Assembly: GCA_016297165.1 (NCBI GenBank)
Contig: JAEDHF010000042.1
Span: 1 to 12,295 of the forward strand
Direction: 5' to 3'
DNA: 12,295 nt
Origin: Oscillospiraceae bacterium
GTDB lineage: Bacteria; Bacillota; Clostridia; Oscillospirales; Ruminococcaceae
Positions 6,366 through 12,295 of this stretch are shown here, in pieces. The position numbers and the translations under genes are program-made. The notes below the pieces were generated by a model. The model made no database searches, was not told the DNA's origin, and worked only from the letters and a program-made list of their open reading frames with translations. Within the stretch, counting starts at the first letter, position 1, and each line of letters begins with the position of its first letter.

Positions 6366-8447
6366 TTAACGTGAGTTAATAAGATTATTTACATCAATAA
6401 TGAGAGATATACTTCCGTCGCCCATAATGGTACAGCCCGAAAGGCCCTCACCCTTTATATCGTACTGTGAGAGATACTTGGGGAACGGCTTAACAACAAC
6501 CTGCTGTTCGCCGATAAGTCTGTCGGAGAAGAGGCAGACGCTTCTGTTATCAGCCTCGATAAGAAGAAGGATACCGTCCTCAAGATTAGTAATATCTGTA
6601 TTTAAGGAGAATTTTTCGTGAAGCCTTAAGATAGGATAGCATACACCTCTTATCATAATCATTTCGCCACGCTGTGTATCATTTATTATCTGGTCGGATT
6701 TTACCATAAAGCTTTCCTTGATATTTGAAATCGGAACAGTAAAGATTGCGCCGCCGACTTCGATATCCATACCGTCAATAATAGCAAGAGTAAGCGGAAT
6801 TTTTATTATGAAGGTTGTACCCTCGCCCTTCTTGCTTTCTACGGCAAGAGTACCGCCTACCTTTTCAAGGTTCTTCTTAACTACATCCATACCAACGCCA
6901 CGGCCGCTGTACTCGGTAACAACCTCGTTTGTGGAGAAGCCGGGAAGAAGAATCATATTCTGGATCTCTCTCTCGGTATATTCGCTTACAGGCTTTGTGA
7001 GCAGACCGTTACGCTCTGCCTTAGCGATAATCTTAGAAGTATCTATTCCCTTTCCGTCGTCGGATACAGTAATAATAACCTCTCCGGAAGCGTTCATAGC
7101 GGAAAGTCTTACCGTTGCGGTTGCAGGCTTTCCTGCCGCAATACGTTCATCAACGGTATCCTCAATTCCGTGATCCATACAGTTTCTGACAAGATGCATA
7201 AGAGGATCGTTAAGATTATCTACAATAGACTTATCTACTTCGGTAGTATCACCCTCGATAACGAGCTCTGCGTCCTTACCGAGCTTTACCTTCATATCAC
7301 GTACAATTCTGTTCATCTTCTGGAAGGTGCCTGTTAAAGGAACCATTCTTATTGACATAACAGTATCCTGGAGCTCGTCAGTAAGCTTACGAAGCTCACG
7401 GGCTGCCTTAGAAAAACTTTCAAGACGCAGGCCGTTAAGCTCGGGGTTAGAAATAACCATGGATTCTGTTGTAATAATTTCGCCTACTATATCGTGAAGC
7501 TGGTCGAGCTTCAGGAGGTTAACGCTTATAAGGCTCTGCTTACCGCTGCTGCTTGCGGAGGCTTTTGCTTCCTGCTTGGGCTTTTCCTCGGCTCTGGGAG
7601 CGGAGGGCTGTGTATCGGGTGACTTAACGGGCGCCGCAGGTGCAGCTTCCTGCTTTACGGGCTCTTCTTCCTTAGCTTCAGCACTCTCTGCCTTTTCGCT
7701 GTCGTCGATTACCTCGTAGGACTGAACATTGAGAGCACCCTCGATAAGCTGAAGCACTGCGGAATTATCCTGCGCCTTAAAGGTAACCACAAAGCCGTTG
7801 TCAATGATGACGTTGGCAGAATCCTGATTTGATTCGATATCATCGGGAGAAAACTTTATTATTTCAGCCTCCTCCTTTATGCTGTTAAGAAGCATAAAGG
7901 CACGGATATTCTCCATTTTACAGCCGTCCTCAAAGAATACACGGACAGTCATGCTGCCCTCGGGGGCTCCGGCGGTGTCTGCCTTGACTTCAGCAGGGGT
8001 TGCACCGCTTTCGGAAGAATCAGAGGTAACCTCGCCCTTAAGTATCTTTGCGCCTTTTTCAAGCTGGGCTATCATAGGCGAAAAATCGGTAGGCTCATAG
8101 TCATCGTTATTCTGAATAGCGTCGATTTCAGCCTTGAAAATATCAGACATCTGGAAAACAAGGTCGTAAACGAAGCTTACATCGGTAACCTTTTCGGGGT
8201 TTTCTCTTATGATGAAGAACATATCCTCACCCTTATGGGCAAGCTTCTGGAGATTTTCGAAGCCCATCATAGCGGAAGAGCCCTTAACCGTATGCATTAT
8301 GCGGAAGATTTCGTTTATATCCTCCTCCGTAAATTCATTCGCCTTTTCGGTTCTTAACAGAATTTCGTCAAGCTGTTCAAGGAGGCTCGTGGTTTCAAAT
8401 ATGTAAACATCAACCATCGCTTCCATTCCGGGTTCAACTTTAGCCAT
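6366..8447 (-). CDS. cheA: Chemotaxis histidine kinase CheA
   Basis: A 693-aa kinase that autophosphorylates in response to receptors and passes phosphate to CheY and CheB. Domains in order: P1 HPt (1-105) with phospho-acceptor H52 in FRIMHTVKGSSAMMGF; a small alpha/beta P2-like docking domain (about 166-248); an acidic then Ala/Pro/Lys-rich linker (249-303); P3 dimerisation (304-370, LDQLHDIVGEIITTES); P4 ATPase (371-552) with N box HLVRNCMDHGIED, G1 SDDGKGID, GFSTNE and G2 SGRGVGMD; and the P5 CheW-like domain (553-693). All catalytic boxes are intact. The open frame begins two codons earlier at a TTG with AAAGG 6 nt upstream; the ATG at 8447 is preferred but the start is not certain. It is the first gene of cheAWRB-gtrA. 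I could not identify its promoter with confidence in 8448-8606. Confidence 0.97.
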   Translation of the reverse strand: MAKVEPGMEAMVDVYIFETTSLLEQLDEILLRTEKANEFTEEDINEIFRIMHTVKGSSAMMGFENLQKLAHKGEDMFFIIRENPEKVTDVSFVYDLVFQMSDIFKAEIDAIQNNDDYEPTDFSPMIAQLEKGAKILKGEVTSDSSESGATPAEVKADTAGAPEGSMTVRVFFEDGCKMENIRAFMLLNSIKEEAEIIKFSPDDIESNQDSANVIIDNGFVVTFKAQDNSAVLQLIEGALNVQSYEVIDDSEKAESAEAKEEEPVKQEAAPAAPVKSPDTQPSAPRAEEKPKQEAKASASSSGKQSLISVNLLKLDQLHDIVGEIITTESMVISNPELNGLRLESFSKAARELRKLTDELQDTVMSIRMVPLTGTFQKMNRIVRDMKVKLGKDAELVIEGDTTEVDKSIVDNLNDPLMHLVRNCMDHGIEDTVDERIAAGKPATATVRLSAMNASGEVIITVSDDGKGIDTSKIIAKAERNGLLTKPVSEYTEREIQNMILLPGFSTNEVVTEYSGRGVGMDVVKKNLEKVGGTLAVESKKGEGTTFIIKIPLTLAIIDGMDIEVGGAIFTVPISNIKESFMVKSDQIINDTQRGEMIMIRGVCYPILRLHEKFSLNTDITNLEDGILLLIEADNRSVCLFSDRLIGEQQVVVKPFPKYLSQYDIKGEGLSGCTIMGDGSISLIIDVNNLINSR

Positions 8448-8606
8448 AACCAATCCATACCTTTCCGCTCACTTTTTAATAGTTTTTTGCCGTCTGTGAG
8501 CCTACGGCAGAAGAAATGCATAAAATTATGCGAAAATATTGCAAAAGGGGAAAATTTATGTTAATATGAAATACAGGAAACATAAAGTTGAAAGAGAGGG
8601 AAATCT
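8448..8606. promoter_or_regulatory. Divergent cheA / ylqG-like control region with two dyads
   Basis: This 159-bp space separates divergently read cheA and the FliK-like gene. It holds two dyads: TGCCGT-N10-ACGGCA (8488-8493 and 8504-8509) and GCATAA-AA-TTATGC (8518-8531). The second lies 7 bases upstream of the plus-strand -35 box. Neither has a T-tract in the right place for a terminator. They could be operators for a regulator acting on one or both directions. No good sigma-D or sigma-A promoter for cheA was found. Confidence 0.45.
8539..8567 (+). promoter_or_regulatory. Likely sigma-A promoter of the ylqG-like gene
   Basis: TTGCAA (8539-8544), 17-bp spacer, TAATAT (8562-8567). Four of six bases fit the consensus in each box. 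The start would be near 8574, giving a leader of about 33 nt. It is not a sigma-D-type sequence. Confidence 0.55.
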
Positions 8607-10448
8607 ATGCCCCGTATCTCAAATATAGGCGACGCTTCTATAAGCAAAAATTTCAGTAACACTACCCTCAATAACCATAAGGGCTCCGACCAGGGCGGCG
8701 AGCAGTTTACCGTTTCGGGCACCCCGAAACAGCAACAGCTTCAGACTATATCCGACAAAAACGCCGGAAACAATGCCCAGACAACAATGGGTCAGAGGGA
8801 TCTTATCCCTCTCGCCGTTACAAGTACCAAGAACCAGACCTTAGCGGTCGAAACCGTAAAGGATATCATAAATACCGATCTTCTCAATACCGCAAGGCTT
8901 AACGGATACACAGAGCTCGTGGGTGAGCTCGAAAACCTCAGCAACTCTCTCTATATTCCCGCACAGGATCTCGTTAAGGAGATGATGGAGCAGGAAAAAC
9001 AGAACACAATGTTCTCAGGCGACAGATTCTACGACCTTTTAAGAGAGGCGGCGAAGGACGCCAACGACGACCTTAAGGAAGCTATCGGAAATATGCTTAA
9101 GGCGATAAATTTCTCAAGCAATAAGCAGGAAATAACTACCGCTGTTTCCTCGAATCTTCGTTTTCTCGCAGAATACTTTTCACCAAACCGCAACTTATCC
9201 GAGCAGCTAAGCCAGTTAGCAGACAGATGGAGCAGCAACGAGTCACAGACGAATTTTGCGGAGCTCAGAGGAAAGACAGCGGAGCTTCTCCAGAACCTGT
9301 CCGAAAGTCTCCTTAACGACAGCCACACGCAGACCCTTCTGCCTATCGTTACTCATAATCTCTCGAAGTATAATACCAACAGTTCAATGCTAAGAGAGTA
9401 CTTCAATCAGCTTCTTACACAAATTCCCTCCTACGAACTGCGGAACGAATTATCGGGCAGCTTCGAAGGATTACTGGCGAAGCTATCTAAAAATAACTCT
9501 CTAAACAATTATACTATAAGTGAACAAAAAAATCAAGTAGAAAATTCTAATTTTAGTAATGAATACCAAACTAATCCCATAATTTCGTCGTATTTAACAG
9601 AAAATCTGGATGATGAGGCTTATCTTACAGCACAAGGGCTTATAAATCCGGACTTTTCCCACTATATCACAGGGCTTCATAACGGAAATCTAAGCTCTGA
9701 GGACGTGATAAAGAGCCTTATCGCTTCCCTTTTCGGAGACAATTCTGTAAAAAATGAGTTTCTGCAGCAGTTCTCCTCAATAGGAAATCCCGATAATATG
9801 GTTGAATACCTCAATAATCTCCTGGACAGCATACCCGAGGGCGAGCTTAAAAACCAGATATACGATGTTCTTGAAGAGGCAGTTACCAATATGGAGGAGC
9901 GTAACCCCTTCGGCGGTGCAGTAAATGCAAAATCAAGCTCTATTCACGCTCTTACCGACTTTGTAGAACGTAACATAAATCATCCTGCCCTTAAATCAAT
10001 TGACAGCTTCAACGCTTCAAACCTTCTGCAGAGTATGATTAACGCTCCGGGCGTTATGACGCCGCTTGCCCACTATATTCTTCCTATACAGGTTGAGGAC
10101 ACAAGGGCTTTCGGCGAGCTCTGGGTGGATAACAACGATGAATCGGGAAACGGAGGCAGCTCAACAGGCAAGAATCATCACCTTTTCCTTACCTTTGACG
10201 TAGATACCTACGGGCGCTTCGAGGTTGACGTTTATGCTAAGGACAACGACGTAAGCGTTAACCTTCTCTATCCGCCGAGCTTCGTCAGAAACGTAGGGTC
10301 GGTAGTGGAGCGGATTAACCGTATTGCTGCAGCCACGCAATACCGCATAACAGGCTTTAACACGGGGATACTTCGGGAGCCCCACAACCTCACGCAGATT
10401 TTCCCTAAATTAAGCGAAAGGAGAGCAGGATTAAATGTCCAAGCGTAA
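8607..10448 (+). CDS. FliK-like protein (YlqG-type), flagellar hook-length-control family C-terminus
   Basis: A 613-aa protein that resembles Bacillus YlqG: a long, poorly conserved, Asn/Gln/Ser-rich helical body and a FliK-like C-terminal domain (about 489-613; HYILPIQVEDTRAFGELWVD, then HHLFLTFDVDTYGRFEVDVY and VNLLYPPSF). FliK proteins measure the hook and switch the flagellar exporter to late substrates. Residues 1-80 are polar and probably disordered, as in exported FliK; there is no Sec signal. The body holds an internal duplication: 264-287 and 400-423 align at offset 136 with 11 identities in 24. Between the copies lies an AT-rich, Asn-rich linker (about 295-332). The ATG at 8607 has GAGAGGG upstream. 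The stop overlaps the next gene by 14 bp. Whether it is the true hook ruler or a paralogue cannot be told here. Confidence 0.7.
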   Translation: MPRISNIGDASISKNFSNTTLNNHKGSDQGGEQFTVSGTPKQQQLQTISDKNAGNNAQTTMGQRDLIPLAVTSTKNQTLAVETVKDIINTDLLNTARLNGYTELVGELENLSNSLYIPAQDLVKEMMEQEKQNTMFSGDRFYDLLREAAKDANDDLKEAIGNMLKAINFSSNKQEITTAVSSNLRFLAEYFSPNRNLSEQLSQLADRWSSNESQTNFAELRGKTAELLQNLSESLLNDSHTQTLLPIVTHNLSKYNTNSSMLREYFNQLLTQIPSYELRNELSGSFEGLLAKLSKNNSLNNYTISEQKNQVENSNFSNEYQTNPIISSYLTENLDDEAYLTAQGLINPDFSHYITGLHNGNLSSEDVIKSLIASLFGDNSVKNEFLQQFSSIGNPDNMVEYLNNLLDSIPEGELKNQIYDVLEEAVTNMEERNPFGGAVNAKSSSIHALTDFVERNINHPALKSIDSFNASNLLQSMINAPGVMTPLAHYILPIQVEDTRAFGELWVDNNDESGNGGSSTGKNHHLFLTFDVDTYGRFEVDVYAKDNDVSVNLLYPPSFVRNVGSVVERINRIAAATQYRITGFNTGILREPHNLTQIFPKLSERRAGLNVQA

Positions 10449-10740
10449 AAATTACGGTCAGAAAGCGGCGGTAGCCCTTAAATACAACCCGAATCTGAAT
10501 TACGCTCCCGTTGTTGTAGCCTCAGGGCTCGGAGAACTGGCACAGCGTATCGTAAATATCGCAGATGCTAACGGCGTCCCCATTTACCGTGATGACAGCA
10601 CCGCCGCTCTTCTTGTAATGCTTAATTCGGGAGAACAGATTCCTCCCGAGCTGTATCAGATTGTGGCGGCAATTTATGCAGAGGTAGTTTATACCGCTAA
10701 CGAAACGAAAAAGCTTTCCCTGAGAAAACCGAGAAGCTGA
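10435..10740 (+). CDS. Stand-alone FlhB C-terminal domain protein (YlqH/FlhX-like)
   Basis: A 101-aa homologue of the cytoplasmic C-terminal domain of the flagellar export gate FlhB (EscU/YscU/FlhB family). It shows AAVALKYNPN (11-20), YAPVVVASGLGELAQRIVNIA (23-43), NGVPIYRDDSTAALL and a SGEQIPPELYQIVAAIYAEVVY end. In FlhB this region follows the self-cleaving NPTH motif. Here the protein begins about where the cleaved fragment would begin, and NPTH itself is absent (KNYGQK instead), so it resembles a pre-cleaved subdomain. No membrane segments are present, so it should be cytosolic. Such proteins (YlqH, FlhX) occur beside YlqG-like genes, and FlhX can stand in for the cleaved FlhB domain in epsilon-proteobacteria. 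The ATG overlaps the upstream stop by 14 bp with AAAGGAG 11 nt ahead, so the pair is co-translated. A terminator follows at once. Confidence 0.9.
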   Translation: MSKRKNYGQKAAVALKYNPNLNYAPVVVASGLGELAQRIVNIADANGVPIYRDDSTAALLVMLNSGEQIPPELYQIVAAIYAEVVYTANETKKLSLRKPRS

Positions 10741-10741
10741 T

Positions 10742-10779
10742 AAAACCGCCTGCGAAAACTTTCGCAGGAGGTTTTATTA
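10742..10779 (+). terminator. Intrinsic terminator of the ylqG-ylqH-like unit
   Basis: AAAACCGCCTGCGAAA (10742-10757) pairs with TTTCGCAGGAGGTTTT (10760-10775) with one G-A mismatch. The TTTT at the end of the stem and the following ATT serve as the T-tract. It begins one base after the stop codon. The A-run on the other side would allow weaker function on the opposite strand. Confidence 0.88.
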
Positions 10780-10835
10780 AACGTATTTATAATAAGAAAA
10801 TCTTCTGATATTTAACTGAAAATCCATAAAACGGT

Positions 10836-10864
10836 TTGACACGAAGTAAAAGCTATGGTATAAT
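10836..10864 (+). promoter_or_regulatory. Perfect-consensus sigma-A promoter of the structured leader
   Basis: TTGACA (10836-10841), 17-bp spacer, TATAAT (10859-10864). Both hexamers and the spacing are exact. The predicted start is near 10870-10872, within the first strand of the closing helix of the leader. Such strength is typical of stable-RNA genes and unusual for a small alarmone synthetase gene, so attenuation downstream is likely. Confidence 0.9.
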
Positions 10865-10866
10865 TC

Positions 10867-11104
10867 AGTGTGTGATAACTGTCCACAGGACAGTTATTTT
10901 CTCAAAACCTGAAAAACAGGCTTTGAGTTGGCTTAAAATCGCATTTTGTGTGATTTTAAGCCGCACACACTACTTGATGTCAAGCTCATTTCGTCCCAAG
11001 GGACGAACTAAAGTGCAAGGATTTCTTTGATTATTTATAAAAATCCTTACACTTTAGCAACTTCTGATAGGCTTTTTCATTTTTATTAAGCCTATCAGAA
11101 GTTG
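10867..11104 (+). ncRNA. Highly structured leader or non-coding RNA upstream of the alarmone synthetase
   Basis: Clear stems in order: 10-bp ATAACTGTCC/GGACAGTTAT with a 3-nt loop (10875-10897); CTCAAAACCTG/CAGGCTTTGAG, 10 pairs and one mismatch (10901-10927); GGCTTAAAATC/GATTTTAAGCC, 11 bp plus three inner pairs (10930-10962); TTCGTCC/GGACGAA (10990-11007); a 17-position stem with one mismatch (11008-11024 with 11041-11057); and a perfect 17-bp stem (11058-11074 with 11088-11104). GTGTGTG (10868-10874) and CACACAC (10964-10970) can close a three-way multiloop around the first three hairpins. The last two long hairpins abut with no unpaired base. No long reading frame fits. Starting near 10870, the leader is about 275 nt to the ATG at 11145. 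It resembles no riboswitch consensus I know. It may be a cis-regulatory leader or a separate RNA. Confidence 0.68.
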
Positions 11105-11144
11105 ATGAGCAGACATTAATCTAACTGCAAAAGGAGAGATTAAA

Positions 11145-11834
11145 ATGCAGGAAAACACATCGTTAGCTCCCAAGGAAAGCTTCGAGAAATTCATAAATTC
11201 GAATAAGACTGCTGAAATTCTTGAAAGCGCCAAGCCCTTTATCGAGCTTATTATGCATAACGAATGTGCACTAAGAGAAATAGAAACGAAGCTTAACGTT
11301 CTTAACGACGAGTTTTCAACGTTATATAACCATAACCCTATTGAAACCATAAAGACAAGGGTTAAAGACCCTATAAGTATTGTAGAAAAAATGAACAGGA
11401 AGGGCGTTACCCCGACGGTCGAAAATATTGAGAATACCCTTAACGATATCGCAGGAATAAGGGTAATCTGTTCCTTCCCCGAGGATATTTACAATATCGC
11501 AGATATGCTTACCAAGCAGGACGATGTTACCGTTATCGCAAAAAAGGACTATATTCAGAATCCTAAGCCTAACGGCTATCGCAGTCTTCACTATATTCTC
11601 GGAATTCCGATTTTCCTTTCCACAGGTCCGAAAAATATGAAGGTTGAGGTTCAGTTCAGAACAATCGCCATGGATTTCTGGGCAAGTCTCGACCACAAGA
11701 TGAAATATAAGCACGATATCGAGGACGCTGACGAAATTGCGGCAGAGCTCAAAATGTGCGCTGAAGCGATAAACGCTATTGATTATCGTATGCAGGTCAT
11801 TAAGAACCGTATTGAAATGAATAGAAGAAAATGA
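11145..11834 (+). CDS. Small alarmone synthetase, RelQ/YjbM-type GTP pyrophosphokinase
   Basis: A 229-aa cytoplasmic enzyme that transfers pyrophosphate from ATP to GDP or GTP, making the stringent-response messengers (p)ppGpp. It is a stand-alone RelA/SpoT synthetase domain with no hydrolase or TGS/ACT regions. Seen: RVKDPISIVEKM (72-83), DIAGIRVICSFPEDIY (101-116), DYIQNPKPNGYRSLH (135-149), VEVQFRTIAMDFWASLDHKMKY (167-188) with the catalytic glutamate at E168, and a charged C-terminal helix (about 192-229). The NPKPNGYRSLH and IAMDFWASL.HK blocks match RelQ rather than RelP. Length is near the family norm (about 210 aa) with a slightly longer N-terminus. The ATG at 11145 has an excellent AAGGAGA site 7 nt upstream. 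It is the only gene after the structured leader and is followed by its own terminator. RelQ enzymes are known to be inhibited by bound single-stranded RNA, which makes the leader worth noting. Confidence 0.93.
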   Translation: MQENTSLAPKESFEKFINSNKTAEILESAKPFIELIMHNECALREIETKLNVLNDEFSTLYNHNPIETIKTRVKDPISIVEKMNRKGVTPTVENIENTLNDIAGIRVICSFPEDIYNIADMLTKQDDVTVIAKKDYIQNPKPNGYRSLHYILGIPIFLSTGPKNMKVEVQFRTIAMDFWASLDHKMKYKHDIEDADEIAAELKMCAEAINAIDYRMQVIKNRIEMNRRK

Positions 11835-11842
11835 TAGAACAC

Positions 11843-11880
11843 AAAAGCTCCCACGTTTTAAACGTAGGGAGCTTTTTCTG
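11843..11880 (+). terminator. Intrinsic terminator of the alarmone synthetase gene
   Basis: AAAAGCTCCC (11843-11852) pairs with GGGAGCTTTT (11867-11876). Six inner pairs, ACGTTT/AAACGT, are separated from the outer stem by one bulged A. A T-rich tail TTTTTCTG follows. It begins 9 bases after the stop codon. Confidence 0.9.
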
Positions 11881-11891
11881 TTAAACAACGG

Positions 11892-11929
11892 TAAGAAAAA
11901 TAAGGTCGGGCAGTTCCCTGCCCGATCTT
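11892..11929 (-). terminator. Intrinsic terminator of pckG
   Basis: Minus strand: AAGATCGGGCAG (11929-11918) pairs with CTGCCCGACCTT (11913-11902) with one A-C mismatch and a 4-nt loop, followed by ATTTTTCTT. It lies back to back with the terminator of the convergent alarmone synthetase gene. Confidence 0.88.
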
Positions 11930-11948
11930 ATTTATTCGTTAATATCTC

Positions 11949-12295
11949 TTACTTTGCAAGTCTTGCTTCAAGAGCATCAAGCTGTTCTTCGAGAGCCTTA
12001 GGAAGTCTGCCGCCCTTGTCGGAGATTTCTTCCTTATAGTATCTTCTCATTTCAGCGATTTCCTTTGTCCAGAGGTCCTTATCAACATCAAGAAGCTTAG
12101 CCATAACTTCGGGAGTTACCTCGTCCTCGATACCTTCAACGTTGATATCGCCCATCTTAGGAACGTAACCGATAGCGGTTTCCTGAGCGTCGATAGTACC
12201 TTCACATCTCTTGATGATCCAGTCGAGAACTCTCATGTTATCGCCGAAGCCGGGCCACATGAAGTTGCCGTTTTCGTCCTGCTTGAACCAGTTAA
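11949..12295 (-). CDS. pckG: Phosphoenolpyruvate carboxykinase (GTP), C-terminal part
   Basis: The last 114 residues of GTP-dependent PEP carboxykinase, which interconverts oxaloacetate plus GTP with phosphoenolpyruvate, CO2 and GDP. In anaerobic gut bacteria it often runs towards oxaloacetate. The visible part begins NWFKQDENGNFMWPGFGDN and continues MRVLDWIIKRCEG, ETAIGYVPKMGDINVEG and a lysine/glutamate-rich tail ending LEARLAK. WPGFG(D/E)N-RVL-WI is a hallmark of the GTP-type enzyme near its C-terminus. The nucleotide- and metal-binding residues lie in the part beyond the window edge. The frame is open through the right edge, so the internal ATG at 12260 is not a start. The gene is convergent with the alarmone synthetase and ends with its own terminator. 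Confidence 0.95.
   Translation of the reverse strand, partial: NWFKQDENGNFMWPGFGDNMRVLDWIIKRCEGTIDAQETAIGYVPKMGDINVEGIEDEVTPEVMAKLLDVDKDLWTKEIAEMRRYYKEEISDKGGRLPKALEEQLDALEARLAK

Noticed and set aside
8488..8509. TGCCGT/ACGGCA hairpin as a terminator
   Set aside because: The T-run is on the wrong side for the + strand, the minus strand has an A-run after the stem, and no transcript should end here between divergent genes.
8488..8520. A sigma-D promoter for cheA (GCCGTAGG preceded by TAAT at 16 bases on the minus strand)
   Set aside because: Only GCCG of the -10 element fits, the -35 element is imperfect and the spacing is one base off. Too weak to call.
10836..11030. A 64-codon open frame on the + strand across the structured region
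   Set aside because: It begins at a TTG inside the -35 box, has no ribosome site and runs through paired stems; it is a chance open frame.
10867..11144. Known riboswitch or T-box classes for the leader
   Set aside because: I looked for T-box GGTGG..ACC, c-di-GMP, fluoride, glycine, FMN and ykkC/ppGpp-type conserved cores by eye and found none. A covariance search is still needed.

Overview
This window looks like chromosomal DNA from a motile, low-to-moderate-GC Clostridia bacterium, perhaps an Oscillospiraceae/Ruminococcus-type gut anaerobe. The basis is the gene content (UPF0371/DUF1846 protein, GTP-type PEP carboxykinase, ylqG-ylqH-like pair, RelQ-type alarmone synthetase), Gram-positive AGGAGG-like ribosome binding sites, sigma-A promoters and one good sigma-D-like promoter. 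The lineage is inferred from protein style, not from a search.

Left end (1-815): debris beside a tRNA gene. A piece of a type I restriction HsdR motor domain on the + strand loses its homology near 389. Next come a tiny, possibly frameshifted minus-strand reading frame, a dyad, two back-to-back 10-bp tandem repeats and a hairpin. These end at a tRNA-Leu(UAA) gene (816-902, minus) that has its own consensus promoter and terminator. The arrangement suggests a decayed mobile or defence island beside a tRNA.

Minus-strand block (968-8447): a DUF1846 gene with its own promoter and terminator; an unrecognised 229-aa protein with a sigma-D-like promoter; then, upstream, the chemotaxis operon cheA-cheW-cheR-cheB followed by a GtrA-family membrane protein. 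CheA and CheW form the receptor signalling core, and CheR and CheB add and remove receptor methyl groups. No cheY, cheC/cheD, receptor or motor gene lies in the window. The sigma-D-like promoter ties the 229-aa protein to the motility regulon.

Plus-strand block (8539-10780): divergent from cheA is a two-gene unit. It encodes a FliK-like protein (ylqG-like) and a 101-aa stand-alone FlhB C-terminal domain (ylqH/flhX-like) whose coding regions overlap by 14 bp. The unit ends in a strong terminator and is probably linked to flagellar export or substrate switching.

Plus-strand block (10836-11880): a perfect consensus sigma-A promoter (TTGACA-N17-TATAAT) drives an unusually structured leader of about 275 nt. 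The leader contains at least six clear hairpins, three of them enclosed by a possible closing helix at the very 5' end. It lies directly upstream of a RelQ/YjbM-type small alarmone synthetase. I recognise no known riboswitch class here, and this is the strongest candidate for undescribed biology in the window. The right edge holds the C-terminal part of GTP-dependent PEP carboxykinase on the minus strand, convergent with the synthetase, each gene having its own terminator.
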